A DNA stretch of 64,000 nucleotides, taken from the NCBI GenBank assembly GCA_022786965.1, contig JALFXH010000146.1, forward strand, positions 110,434 through 174,433, given 5' to 3'. The stretch comes from Clostridiales bacterium. GTDB taxonomy: Bacteria; Bacillota; Clostridia; Oscillospirales; Oscillospiraceae. A program made the translations under genes and the position numbers. Shown here one piece after another: positions 15,407 to 23,734 of the stretch; position 1 is the stretch's first letter, and each line of letters starts with the position of its first letter. The notes under the pieces are model-generated. The model saw nothing but the letters and a program-made list of their open reading frames with translations. It had not been told where the DNA came from and did no database searches.

Positions 15407-16714
15407 TCAGAGAATGATTGGAGCAGTCAACGCCTGGATCCCCCAGAAGCCGTTGACCTTCTTGCCGGATTTGTTGGTGATTTTGTTGCTGGCTTCCAGA
15501 TTGTAGTCCTCCAAGTGGCTTTTCAGGTAACTGCTTACAGATCTCTGAGCAATGGGGCGGTAGCCGTTGTCCTCACACCACATCTGATAGATGGCGTACA
15601 AATCCCGGGAGGTGATGGTGCTGTCAGCCTTCATCTGGATGTACCCCTCGGACTGCATGAACTCCACCAGATTGTTGGCATTCCGCTTGGCGTGTTCCTT
15701 GTTTTCTGCCGCCCTCTGGCTTACCGTGAAGCGGTAGTTGTTGGCTTGGGGCCGTTTCAGCCCTTCCAGACACCAGAGAAAAATACCCTCCGCCTCCTGT
15801 TTCAGCTTGTCGGAAAGAAACGAATCAACCACTCTCCCCGGCGGTTTCCGTCTGGTCTGCAAAATCAGCTGCCGCCGGAAGAAACCTTCCGACTTATCGT
15901 ACAACGCTTCCAGATCGCCGTTGGAAAAGGCCATGAAGCGGACATACATATCTCCCTGAAAGCTCTGTTCCTTCTTCCGCTCCAAATCCATGGGCGTTTC
16001 CGCGGTGATGATGGACTTCACATAGTGGGTGGAGGACAGAGCCTCCATTTTGGTATCGTCATCCACCATCACCAGCACATGCTGCAAGTCCGCCCGGGCG
16101 AAAGCGCTGTTTTCCACCTTGTCGATGCTGCCGTTCTTGGCATTGGCACCGAACAGCGTGTGCATCACCACACCGATCCGGGACTTACCCTCGCCGCCGT
16201 TGCCCTTGATCAACAGCATCACCTGACCTCTGGTGCAGGGAATCAGGCAATAGCCCATGAATTCCTGCAAGGTCAGAACATCTTCCGGTTCCAGAAGCTC
16301 AGACAAAAACCGCAGCCAGACCTCCGGCTGCGGTGCGTTGGGATTGTAGGAGATGGGCAGGCGATTCAGGCAGAAGCCCTTTTCCTCCACGAACCTTCCA
16401 TCCAGAAACAGAGTGCCGTTGGCAAGGAAGATACGATCCTGATACTTTTCCAGCTCTCCCCGGTCATAGCACTCCATGCGAATGGCTTCCAGCAGATTTT
16501 TGGCTTTCGTGACCAGCCCGCCGGTAAGATGCTCCTTGATATCATCGAACACATCCCGCAGAAGCCGGTCTTTGTCGGTGACGATGCCCGCGGTGGTGAA
16601 GAAGTCCTCTCCCTTGCTGAGCATAGGCTGCTTTTCCAGAAAGCATTGGCAGTATTTGTGCTCGATAATCTTCCCCTTGTCATCCAGCCACTCCGGCCTA
16701 CCGCTCATGCACAT
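15407..16714 (-). CDS. P4/D5-type SF3 helicase (replication protein)
   Basis: A 435-residue protein of the phage/plasmid primase-helicase family. The D5-like N-terminal region is followed by a Walker A motif, KGNGGEGKS, an acidic Walker B (VLVMVDDDT) and the sensor region FMAFSNGDLEALYD. A C-terminal winged-helix-like part ends the protein. It would unwind the element during replication after excision or transfer. It overlaps the primase gene by 10 bases. Confidence 0.88.
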   Translation of the reverse strand: MCMSGRPEWLDDKGKIIEHKYCQCFLEKQPMLSKGEDFFTTAGIVTDKDRLLRDVFDDIKEHLTGGLVTKAKNLLEAIRMECYDRGELEKYQDRIFLANGTLFLDGRFVEEKGFCLNRLPISYNPNAPQPEVWLRFLSELLEPEDVLTLQEFMGYCLIPCTRGQVMLLIKGNGGEGKSRIGVVMHTLFGANAKNGSIDKVENSAFARADLQHVLVMVDDDTKMEALSSTHYVKSIITAETPMDLERKKEQSFQGDMYVRFMAFSNGDLEALYDKSEGFFRRQLILQTRRKPPGRVVDSFLSDKLKQEAEGIFLWCLEGLKRPQANNYRFTVSQRAAENKEHAKRNANNLVEFMQSEGYIQMKADSTITSRDLYAIYQMWCEDNGYRPIAQRSVSSYLKSHLEDYNLEASNKITNKSGKKVNGFWGIQALTAPIIL

Positions 16715-17295
16715 TCCCTCTCTTTCTCAGATAGCGTCCCGAGATACTCAGATAGCCGCTGGATATACCTCTCCCGGCAGAGCACCTCCGCTGTCTCGTT
16801 TGCTAGGAGCAAATCATTTCCCAGCAGACAGTCCAGAAGATGATTTACCGTCGGCAGTGCCTTCATTGCCTCGGCAAAGCGGGGATGAATGGGATCTCCC
16901 GGCTTCTCAGGACGATACCGCAGTTGCCAGATACGAAGATGTCGCAAATAGTCCCGGAGAACACAAATGCAGAGCCGCTCCCTGTCCCGGGGTGGCCCTG
17001 CATAGCAGTTGGGAATATCCGATTGTGCTGGCGGTCTGGGATCGATGCCGAAATCCTCGGCAAGCTTTTTTGCGGCATCCTTGAGGCTGATGCCGAACAG
17101 CCTTGCGGTGAAGTCAATGACATCACCGCTAGCGTGACAACCGAAACAGTAGAAGCGATCATCCACTTTCATGCTGGGATTGCGATCATTATGGAATGGA
17201 CATCGTGCCATTCCGCTTCGGTTTACCGGCAGCCCATACCTTTCGGCTGCCTGTCGGGTGGTTACGGTTTGCTTGATTCTTTCGTAGGTTGACAT
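16705..17295 (-). CDS. CHC2 zinc-finger primase-like protein
   Basis: A 196-residue protein. Residues ~25-65 form the DnaG-type CHC2 zinc finger (CPFHNDRNPSM...FYCFGCHASGD). The catalytic Toprim domain is absent, so it is a zinc-finger fragment that probably works together with the helicase encoded by the overlapping downstream gene. First gene of the replication pair. Confidence 0.88.
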   Translation of the reverse strand: MSTYERIKQTVTTRQAAERYGLPVNRSGMARCPFHNDRNPSMKVDDRFYCFGCHASGDVIDFTARLFGISLKDAAKKLAEDFGIDPRPPAQSDIPNCYAGPPRDRERLCICVLRDYLRHLRIWQLRYRPEKPGDPIHPRFAEAMKALPTVNHLLDCLLGNDLLLANETAEVLCRERYIQRLSEYLGTLSEKERECA

Positions 17296-17434
17296 AATTC
17301 GTTCTCCTTTATGAAATAGTAAGGATCACTGCCCATCAGAAAAGCAGTTTACCCTTCTATTGGAGTTGTGTCAGAAATCGTGAAAAACACTCCGATCCCG
17401 GGACAAGGCAAAAATCCCTCCGGGACAAACAGAA

Positions 17435-17481
17435 AAACCGCCGCACTTCCATCCATGCAGTAGATGGAAATGCGACGGTTT
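17435..17481 (-). terminator. rho-independent terminator
   Basis: A 19-bp stem with two mismatches (17435-17453 with 17463-17481), followed by a T run on the minus strand. It ends the SirTM/macrodomain transcript. Confidence 0.75.
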
Positions 17482-17505
17482 CGTATTCGGCTAGAATTTG
17501 GAATT

Positions 17506-18396
17506 TTACGCCCCACAGCGCTGTATTTCGGATACGGCACAAAGAACGTTGTGAATATCCGCATCAATGCAAATCGACTGAGGCTGGATTTCTGCTGGGC
17601 AGCGGGGCGCTCCCAGGTTGATGCAGGCATATCGTGCCTCCGGGTTCTGTGCTGTCATTCTCCAGAAAGGATACTTAATAATGACCGGCGTGTTGTTTCC
17701 AACACCCAATTCCAGATACAGTATCTTCCCCCGACCACGCTGACGAATGAAGTTAGAATACCGTTCAGAGGCGGCATACCAGCCCCGGTCCTGCACGAAG
17801 GTATCGTCGCACCGAAGGTTCATGGTCATGGGTGCTCCGCAAACCGGACAGCGTGGAATCAGCTCTGACGGTATTTTCATATCCCGCTGCTGGGCAAGCA
17901 TCTGCCGGACTTCCGTCTCATTGTCATAGGTCTTGTTGTGGCAGGCTTTTGAGCATTGCCACAGACCGTAGTCTCCCTGGGTGTAGAACAGGCGGCTTTT
18001 GTCAAAGCCTGCACGCTGGAACTGGTGATCCACGTTGGTGGTCAGCACAAAATAGTCCTTGTCCTTCACCAGCGCCAGCAGCTTCTGATAGACCGGAAGC
18101 GGGGCGTCCACATAGCGGTTATAGAAAATGTGACGGCTCCACCAGGCCCAGTATTCTTCCAGCGTTGCAAAGGGATAAAAGCCTCCGGAGTACATATCGG
18201 AGATTCCGTATTTTCGGTAGAAATCGGAAAAGTACCGTTCAAAACGCTCTCCGCTGTAGGTCAGTCCGGCAGAGGTGGATAACCCTGCCCCGGCACCGAT
18301 TACGATAGCATCCGCAGTTTCCAAAGCGGCTTGCAGCCCCTCAATCTGCTCTGAGCAGCTCTCTGTAGATTCTCTCGTCCTGTTCTTTGAAAACAT
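17506..18396 (-). CDS. SirTM-class sirtuin (protein ADP-ribosyltransferase-like)
   Basis: A 296-residue Sir2-fold protein. NAD-binding motif GAGAGLSTSAGLTYSG, then TTNVDHQF and a CPVCG zinc knuckle. The residue equivalent to the catalytic His of deacetylase sirtuins is Gln (YTQGDYG). Both this and the coupling to a zinc-containing macrodomain gene define class M sirtuins, which act as ADP-ribosyltransferases rather than deacetylases. The start at 18396 has GAGGTGG 6 bases upstream and overlaps the macrodomain gene. In known SirTM operons the target is a lipoylated GcvH-like protein; no gcvH-L or lplA is present in this window. Confidence 0.88.
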   Translation of the reverse strand: MFSKNRTRESTESCSEQIEGLQAALETADAIVIGAGAGLSTSAGLTYSGERFERYFSDFYRKYGISDMYSGGFYPFATLEEYWAWWSRHIFYNRYVDAPLPVYQKLLALVKDKDYFVLTTNVDHQFQRAGFDKSRLFYTQGDYGLWQCSKACHNKTYDNETEVRQMLAQQRDMKIPSELIPRCPVCGAPMTMNLRCDDTFVQDRGWYAASERYSNFIRQRGRGKILYLELGVGNNTPVIIKYPFWRMTAQNPEARYACINLGAPRCPAEIQPQSICIDADIHNVLCAVSEIQRCGA

Positions 18397-19120
18397 TGAA
18401 TACCACCTCAATCTTACTTCCGGTTTCGGTCTTGTATTTCTGCACCGTGTCCACGGCAATCTCTGCCGCTTTGTCATTGGGAAACATAAATACGCCTGTG
18501 GAAATGCAGCAGAATGCAATACTTCCTACGTCATTTTTATCCGCCAATTTCAGGCAGGAACAGTAGCAGGATTCCAATTGCCTGCAATGCTCCTGAGTCA
18601 GTTCTCCCTGGACGATAGGACCGACAGTGTGAATCACATACTCACAGGGAAGATTGTAGGCGGGCGTGATTTTCGCCTGCCCGGTGGGTTCTTCATAGCC
18701 CTGCTGCGACATGATCTCCGCGCACTTCAAACGGAGCTGTACCCCGGCATAGGTATGGATGCAGTTGTCAATACAGTTGTGGCAGGGCTGATAGCAGCCT
18801 GTCAGCCGGGAGTTGGCGGCGTTGACAATGGCTCCGCACTCCAGCGTGGTAATGTCTCCCCGCCAGAGGTAGATTCCCTCCCGCACCGGGGACAGTTCAG
18901 GCAGCCGGGTGATCTGCTTTCCTGCCAGCTCCTCTTGGAGGTAATCATCCTGCACTTCCAGAAATTCCTTACTTGTGGCTGCCGGATGACGAACATTCAT
19001 GAGCGAGCGCAGCAGCACCTTCTGGCGGTCAGCATCTGCCGGAATCTCCTGGCGGCGGCAGGAAGGACGTTCCCGCAGCAATTCCTCGATTAAATATCTT
19101 CTTCGTTCTTCCTGATTCAT
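18341..19120 (-). CDS. zinc-containing macrodomain (ADP-ribosyl hydrolase) of a SirTM pair
   Basis: A 259-residue protein with an N-terminal helical region and a macrodomain from ~95. The ADP-ribose loop GDITTLECGAIVNAANS is followed by the Cys/His-rich GCYQPCHNCIDNCIH, the zinc-binding segment of Zn-macrodomains, which remove ADP-ribose placed by the partner SirTM. The ATG at 19120 is chosen because GGGAGG precedes it. The SirTM gene overlaps its 3' end by 56 bp. Confidence 0.88.
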   Translation of the reverse strand: MNQEERRRYLIEELLRERPSCRRQEIPADADRQKVLLRSLMNVRHPAATSKEFLEVQDDYLQEELAGKQITRLPELSPVREGIYLWRGDITTLECGAIVNAANSRLTGCYQPCHNCIDNCIHTYAGVQLRLKCAEIMSQQGYEEPTGQAKITPAYNLPCEYVIHTVGPIVQGELTQEHCRQLESCYCSCLKLADKNDVGSIAFCCISTGVFMFPNDKAAEIAVDTVQKYKTETGSKIEVVFNVFKEQDERIYRELLRAD

Positions 19121-19188
19121 TTCATTATCCTCCCTGTAAACGCCCGAGAACCCCTGCAGGCAGCTGCCACCTGCAGGGGTATGGATGA

Positions 19189-20022
19189 TCAGAACTTGCC
19201 GTTGTCGTTTGCCCAAGTGGACTGGTCGGCGATGGTCTCCATCACGTCCCAGTGCTCAGCAATTTTGCCGTTTTCCACGCGCCACAGATCGTAATAAGCG
19301 GTAGGAGCGCCGCCGAAGGTGCCTTCGCTGACAGCCAGAACGAAGTTGCCCTGGGCCAGCACCTGATGAACGGTGGTGTAGATCATCTGGATGCCCTGCT
19401 CCGCCAGAGCTGCCAGAGCTGCTCCCAGCCCGGACAGACCATCGGCAATACCGGTGTTGTGCTGGATGTAGGAATCTCCATCAAAGTAATCAGGGGTCTT
19501 TTCCGGGTGGTTGCCCTGCATCACATCGAACAGGAATCCCTTGACCAGCTTACGGTTTTCCTCGGTCTTGTCCAGATCGGTAATGGTCATGGTTCCGTCA
19601 GTCTGGGTGTGGCCGGAGGGATTGGGAGCGGCCAGCGCGGCCAGATTGTCCCAGTGCTCGGCGATCCTGCCATCGCCATCCATGCGGAAAATGTCAAATG
19701 CCACCTGCTCACCGGCACCGGCAAAGTTATAGATGGTCTGGAGGAACACCTTGTCGCCGTCGGCAAATGCGCGGATGTTCTTCACCGTGGTCTTCACCGG
19801 CGCGGAGCCGAGATAAGCAACGGAGCCGACAAAGGCGTCCCGTCCGGTGCCGTAGGCCAGATTGTGCTGAATATAGCCCTCTGCCAGCAGGCTGGCGGCT
19901 CTCTCGGTATCGCCGGTGGCGAAGGTGTTGATGAGGTCGAGAGCTTTCTGAATGTTTGTCATTTGGGGTTCCTCCTTGGTATCTTCATGGCTGCTGCCGA
20001 ATAATTTCTGAAAGATGTTCAT
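19189..20022 (-). CDS. SnoaL-like protein with two NTF2-fold domains
   Basis: A 277-residue protein made of two related SnoaL/NTF2-like domains: each has a GYIQHN / SYIQHN motif and a closing RIAEHWD or KIAEHWD. Such proteins bind or turn over small hydrophobic molecules; substrate unknown. Two starts have strong ribosome sites: ATG 20022 (AAGGAG) and ATG 19962 (AAGGAGG); the longer one is annotated. It is divergent from the HxlR regulator, with a promoter at 20090-20118, and this pairing suggests control by that regulator. Confidence 0.8.
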   Translation of the reverse strand: MNIFQKLFGSSHEDTKEEPQMTNIQKALDLINTFATGDTERAASLLAEGYIQHNLAYGTGRDAFVGSVAYLGSAPVKTTVKNIRAFADGDKVFLQTIYNFAGAGEQVAFDIFRMDGDGRIAEHWDNLAALAAPNPSGHTQTDGTMTITDLDKTEENRKLVKGFLFDVMQGNHPEKTPDYFDGDSYIQHNTGIADGLSGLGAALAALAEQGIQMIYTTVHQVLAQGNFVLAVSEGTFGGAPTAYYDLWRVENGKIAEHWDVMETIADQSTWANDNGKF

Positions 20023-20089
20023 GTCCTGTTTCTCCTTGTGATCTTTGCTTTGAGCCTGGGATCGGCCGTTCTCCCCGGCTCTTGACTGT

Positions 20090-20188
20090 ATTATAGAGCT
20101 GCAAGTTTCATCTGTAAAGTAAGCACAATATTGTGGTGTAGTAACCAAAAGGAAACTATTGACATTCCGGCAGCAGGTACTCTATAAT
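20090..20188. promoter_or_regulatory. divergent promoters and operator for SnoaL-like and HxlR genes
   Basis: Minus strand: TTTACA-17-TATAAT (20090-20118) for the SnoaL-like gene. Plus strand: TTGACA (20159-20164)-18-TATAAT (20183-20188) for the regulator. Between them lies the perfect palindrome CACAATATTGTG (20124-20135), a candidate HxlR operator. Confidence 0.7.
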
Positions 20189-20224
20189 CAAGGGGTAATC
20201 TGGCTTGCAAAGGAGGCATCCTGC

Positions 20225-20578
20225 ATGAGTGAAGAGAAAAAAGAACTTCCTGCCTGTCCTGTTGAAACCACCCTCATGCTGATCGGCGATAAGTGGAAGG
20301 TGCTGATTCTGCGGGATCTGATGCCCGGAACCAAGCGCTTTGGGGAACTGAAGAAGTCCATCGGACATGTTTCCCAGAAGGTACTCACTGCCCAACTCCG
20401 GGATATGGAGGAAAAGGGTCTTCTGACACGGACGGTTTACGCGGAAGTCCCTCCCCGGGTGGAATATACACTCACCGAACTGGGATATAGTTTGAAGCCT
20501 GTTTTGGACTCCTTGTGGCACTGGGGAGAAGAATATAAAGCCTCCATAAAAGAAAACGCCATCGCAACCTGTGAGTAA
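20225..20578 (+). CDS. HxlR-family winged-helix regulator
   Basis: A 117-residue protein: CPVETTLMLIGDKWKVLILR, then GELKKSIGHVSQKVLTAQLR and the wing with PPRVEYTLTELG. This is the HxlR signature, including an N-terminal Cys that in some members senses reactive electrophiles or oxidants. AAAGGAGG precedes the ATG at 20225. It reads divergently from the SnoaL-like gene, its likely target. Confidence 0.9.
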   Translation: MSEEKKELPACPVETTLMLIGDKWKVLILRDLMPGTKRFGELKKSIGHVSQKVLTAQLRDMEEKGLLTRTVYAEVPPRVEYTLTELGYSLKPVLDSLWHWGEEYKASIKENAIATCE

Positions 20579-20584
20579 GATCGC

Positions 20585-20621
20585 AAAGCCCTCGACAACC
20601 GCTCTGGCTGTCGAGGGCTTT
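20585..20621 (+). terminator. rho-independent terminator
   Basis: Perfect 13-bp stem AAAGCCCTCGACA / TGTCGAGGGCTTT just after the HxlR stop. Confidence 0.85.
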
Positions 20622-20768
20622 GTGATACAAACATGATTTGTCCAAGCACAAAAATGATTCCGGGCAAATCACATTTTCGCATTTTTTGCGCCGTTTCGAC
20701 AATAAGTCCGATAATTCGTACCATTAAGATGCTATACTATAGGTCAGTAGAAAAAGGAGGTTGATTAT

Positions 20769-21911
20769 ATGGCTGTAAAGATTGTAGAAGAAAGCACCGT
20801 ACTGACGCTGGACTTCTGGGAAGAGGAAGTGATCTACTGCGGCAAAGCGTTCCCTGCCGGGTCACTGGCCTGTGACGCATTGAATATTCCTGGAGAAGTC
20901 ATAACGCAGATAGAAACCCTGTGCAAAAAGCTCAATCAGTTCATGGGAACATTCAACTCCGGGAAGGGGGACGCTGCTCTGCTGCCGGAGGCTCGTATGT
21001 GTGCTTTGAATCTGCTGGAGCTTATGACCCAGTACAAGCCCTTCTCCTATATCAGCAAAGAGCATTTTCGCACCATGATTACCAAAGCCTTTGCCCCCAA
21101 TAGTGTGAAGGTCGCCAACGCTCTGATTCAAGTACAGCGCACCGGCAAGCTGACCGACCAGCTGGCAGACAAATATACGGATGGTGTATTGCTCAGCCGG
21201 CTTCTTCCGGTGCTTGCACATCTGGGTTTTTCTCTGAGGGTGTTTCAGGAAACCATGCTGCCTTTCGCTGAAAAGCTCCACGAAGCTGAGCAACGGCTGG
21301 ACATTACCTATGCAGAAATCTTCGATGCGCACTTCCCGAAGGAGCCAACCTTTGAGGATGCAGGCGGCTGGATGTCCATGACCAATGTGACCCAGCAGTA
21401 TCTGACAATCTCCTACCCGGAGAAGCAGCAGCCGCTGCTGGTGAAACGGATGCACTATGTCAGTTTTGTGGGAATGCTGCGAAGTGATTTCTTTGAAGGG
21501 CTGAGGTTTGGCAACGCCCCGAAACGCTGCCTGAACTGCGGGCGGTGGTTTCTCACCACCAACGGATATCTTGTCAAATACTGCAATGGTCTCGCACCCA
21601 ATGACCCCCAGGGCAGAACCTGCCGCAGTGTCGGCGCAAAACTGGGCGGCGGCAACAAAGAGAATCCGGAGGGACACCCCATCAAACGAATTTATGAGAC
21701 CCGGCGAAATACCATCAGTAAATGCGTTCACAGGGGCACCATATCACGGGAGCTGGCGGACATGGTTATGAAAATCGCGGAGGAAAAGCGGACAAAGGCA
21801 TTCCTGAATAACGCCTATTTTCAAAATGACTATGGAAAGGAAATGCAGCAGGAGGCCATCGTGGCAGAGGCAGAAGAACGCTTGAATAGAGATAGGGTGA
21901 TGAGCAAGTGA
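20769..21911 (+). CDS. DUF6076-like zinc-knuckle protein
   Basis: A 380-residue soluble protein. The C-terminal half has CLNCGRWFLTTNG, YCNG and CRSVGAK, a treble-clef-like zinc knuckle that resembles CGNR-type DNA-binding fingers, and a basic tail. Proteins of this type (DUF6076) recur on mobile elements of gut Clostridia and have no known function. It is followed by a sigma-like gene with a GTGA overlap, so the two are translationally coupled. AAGGAGG precedes the ATG. Confidence 0.65.
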   Translation: MAVKIVEESTVLTLDFWEEEVIYCGKAFPAGSLACDALNIPGEVITQIETLCKKLNQFMGTFNSGKGDAALLPEARMCALNLLELMTQYKPFSYISKEHFRTMITKAFAPNSVKVANALIQVQRTGKLTDQLADKYTDGVLLSRLLPVLAHLGFSLRVFQETMLPFAEKLHEAEQRLDITYAEIFDAHFPKEPTFEDAGGWMSMTNVTQQYLTISYPEKQQPLLVKRMHYVSFVGMLRSDFFEGLRFGNAPKRCLNCGRWFLTTNGYLVKYCNGLAPNDPQGRTCRSVGAKLGGGNKENPEGHPIKRIYETRRNTISKCVHRGTISRELADMVMKIAEEKRTKAFLNNAYFQNDYGKEMQQEAIVAEAEERLNRDRVMSK

Positions 21912-23101
21912 CCGAAAATTACATATGGGACATGGACGGATTCATCCAGAAGGTGGGGTTTGCCATCGATGGTATGCAAATTACCCAGTACATCGCGGAG
22001 AATATCTTCCAGCTTGACCCACCGCCTCCGGAGCTGTCCGAAAATTGTACCGCCAATGATTACATCCGCGTAGTTCTGGAAACCCACGATCTGAAATACT
22101 TCTCCTTTTTCCTCCACCGGTTTGAGCCGAGCCTGAATCGATATATCCGCCGCACTTTGGCATCGGAAGCAAATTTTCAATATGACCCGGAGGGCTTTCT
22201 GGAAATCAAGCTGTGCTGCATGATGACCATGCTTCATCTTCTGCCACGATACGAACTGGAGAAGAAAGCGACATTCACGACCTATGCCCACAACTTTGTT
22301 TACAACACCATCCGGGATTATCAGATGCACAGGGAGAGCTGGTCACTGCCATCCGTATCCACTTACAAAAAGATCCGTACCGCCGCATGGATGCAGAACA
22401 ATCTGGAGAATGCTCTGGAAGCCTTCATGAAGAAATATCAATGCAGTGAGGAAACAGCGGATCGGTATTTCCGGGAAGCAAAGTGCCTGCACAGCCGCAA
22501 GTCCCTTTATATTACCGACGAAGAAGGAGATAGCGGTGGGGATGTTATGGAAGAAGTCGCCGATGAGGAAGACTCCGACATGCTCGAAATCTTCTGGAAT
22601 GGGATTCACGCAAACGCTGTTCGCAAAGCTTTTGATCGGCTGACTCCAAATGAGAAAGAATACTTGCAGCGCAGAAATGCCGTCTGCATGAAGTGCGGTT
22701 GTGTCCGGCACATATCAACTGCGGAAAGCTTTGATGATCTCGGCGCTCACTTTGAACTCACCACAGCGAATGGCGCGGAGAAAGCGTACCGGAAGGCTGT
22801 GGATCACCTGACGAGACTGCTGGTGGAGGACAACGCCATCGGAACTGTGACCATAAAAAGGAAGAAGGTCATCCGCAGAAAAAAGAAAATCGCCGGCGCA
22901 GTCTACGAATACCAGGCAGACTGCGACGGCGAGTGGGGTGAGATTGAAATTGATTTTGAAAACGGCACAGGAAAGATTTCTTACATTGCAGAACTGGACA
23001 CAACTCGTTCTCACAGATATGCAAGCAAGGCCATTGAAGAAATCCTCAACTCCGATCTGAATGATCTTCCGAAACAGAAGACGATTGCATTTCCAAAGTG
23101 A
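21908..23101 (+). CDS. sigma-70-like protein with C-terminal extension
   Basis: A 397-residue protein starting at a GTG that overlaps the previous stop. Region-2-like sequence (FLHRFEPSLNRYIRR... FTTYAHNFVYNTIRDYQMH) and a region-4-like segment (RLTPNEKEYLQRRNAVC) suggest a diverged sigma factor. The linker is acidic, and the C-terminal ~120 residues form an extra basic/beta-rich domain. With the coupled zinc-knuckle protein it may form an element-specific transcription switch; that is inference. Confidence 0.6.
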   Translation: MTENYIWDMDGFIQKVGFAIDGMQITQYIAENIFQLDPPPPELSENCTANDYIRVVLETHDLKYFSFFLHRFEPSLNRYIRRTLASEANFQYDPEGFLEIKLCCMMTMLHLLPRYELEKKATFTTYAHNFVYNTIRDYQMHRESWSLPSVSTYKKIRTAAWMQNNLENALEAFMKKYQCSEETADRYFREAKCLHSRKSLYITDEEGDSGGDVMEEVADEEDSDMLEIFWNGIHANAVRKAFDRLTPNEKEYLQRRNAVCMKCGCVRHISTAESFDDLGAHFELTTANGAEKAYRKAVDHLTRLLVEDNAIGTVTIKRKKVIRRKKKIAGAVYEYQADCDGEWGEIEIDFENGTGKISYIAELDTTRSHRYASKAIEEILNSDLNDLPKQKTIAFPK

Positions 23102-23676
23102 CGAAGGATGCGTCGCTGCGGCGGGACGAGGGCTTGATATCCCTTTGGCTCCCCCGGCGATGCAGCTCCATTCCAAGGCTCCGCTGCGCTTTGCCTCTCC
23201 ATTTCGCCGCACCACCTACACCCGAACAGGCGGATTTTGCCCCGGGGCAAATCCTGAATTTCAGCGCGTGGCGCGCCAAAATCCGCCTGTTCTGTGGCTG
23301 ACTGAAAGTGTTTGTTCCCGCCCCGAACAACCCCTTTCAGCCACCCACGGTCGCCAAAGGTATAACACACTAGACTTTATTTCATAAAATCGTGTGCCAA
23401 AGGGTGCTGTTCGCCCCTGTTGGATTCCCAGAACCAAGGCAGCGCTGCCGCCTTTGGAAACCACCGCCACGGGAACGCTGTCCCCATTGGATTCCCCAGC
23501 CAACAGGGCGTTTTCACCCCTATTGGAAACCCCGAACCGAGCCGATCTGCATCCGGCTCGCCATGCGTTCAGCATGGCAAAGGGAATTCCTTCCCTTTGG
23601 AAACCTAAACGTTTTCCTGTGCAAGTGACGTGCCAATTTAAGAAAACCAATTCCCGCCCACTTCCCGGAAAACAGA
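23102..23676. repeat. non-coding block with long inverted repeat and spaced CCnTTGGA motifs
   Basis: GAACAGGCGGATTTTG (23224-23239) pairs perfectly with 23277-23292, enclosing GCCCCGGGGC and GGCGCGCC palindromes. Farther right a motif of the type CCnnTTGGA(TT/AA)CC recurs with TTGG at 23420, 23454, 23487, 23523 and 23597, i.e. 33-36 bp apart with one longer gap. No convincing gene is seen. Confidence 0.55.
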
Positions 23677-23723
23677 AAAGCCCAGAGAAATCATCCAATC
23701 AGTAGATGATTTCTCTGGGCTTT
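23677..23723 (-). terminator. rho-independent terminator of the nucleoside operon
   Basis: Perfect 19-bp stem AAAGCCCAGAGAAATCATC / complement (23705-23723), followed by TTTTC on the minus strand. Confidence 0.88.
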
Positions 23724-23734
23724 CACAATGGATC

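Noticed and set aside
17349-17630. 93-residue reading frame after the SirTM gene
   Set aside because: It overlaps the 3' end of the SirTM gene and its terminator and shows no protein-like features.
23398-23610. CRISPR array
   Set aside because: Repeats are short, imperfect and unevenly spaced, and no cas gene is present in the window.
23061-23705. Several overlapping reading frames on both strands
   Set aside because: They follow inverted repeats and spaced motifs, lack ribosome sites and have no recognisable domains.
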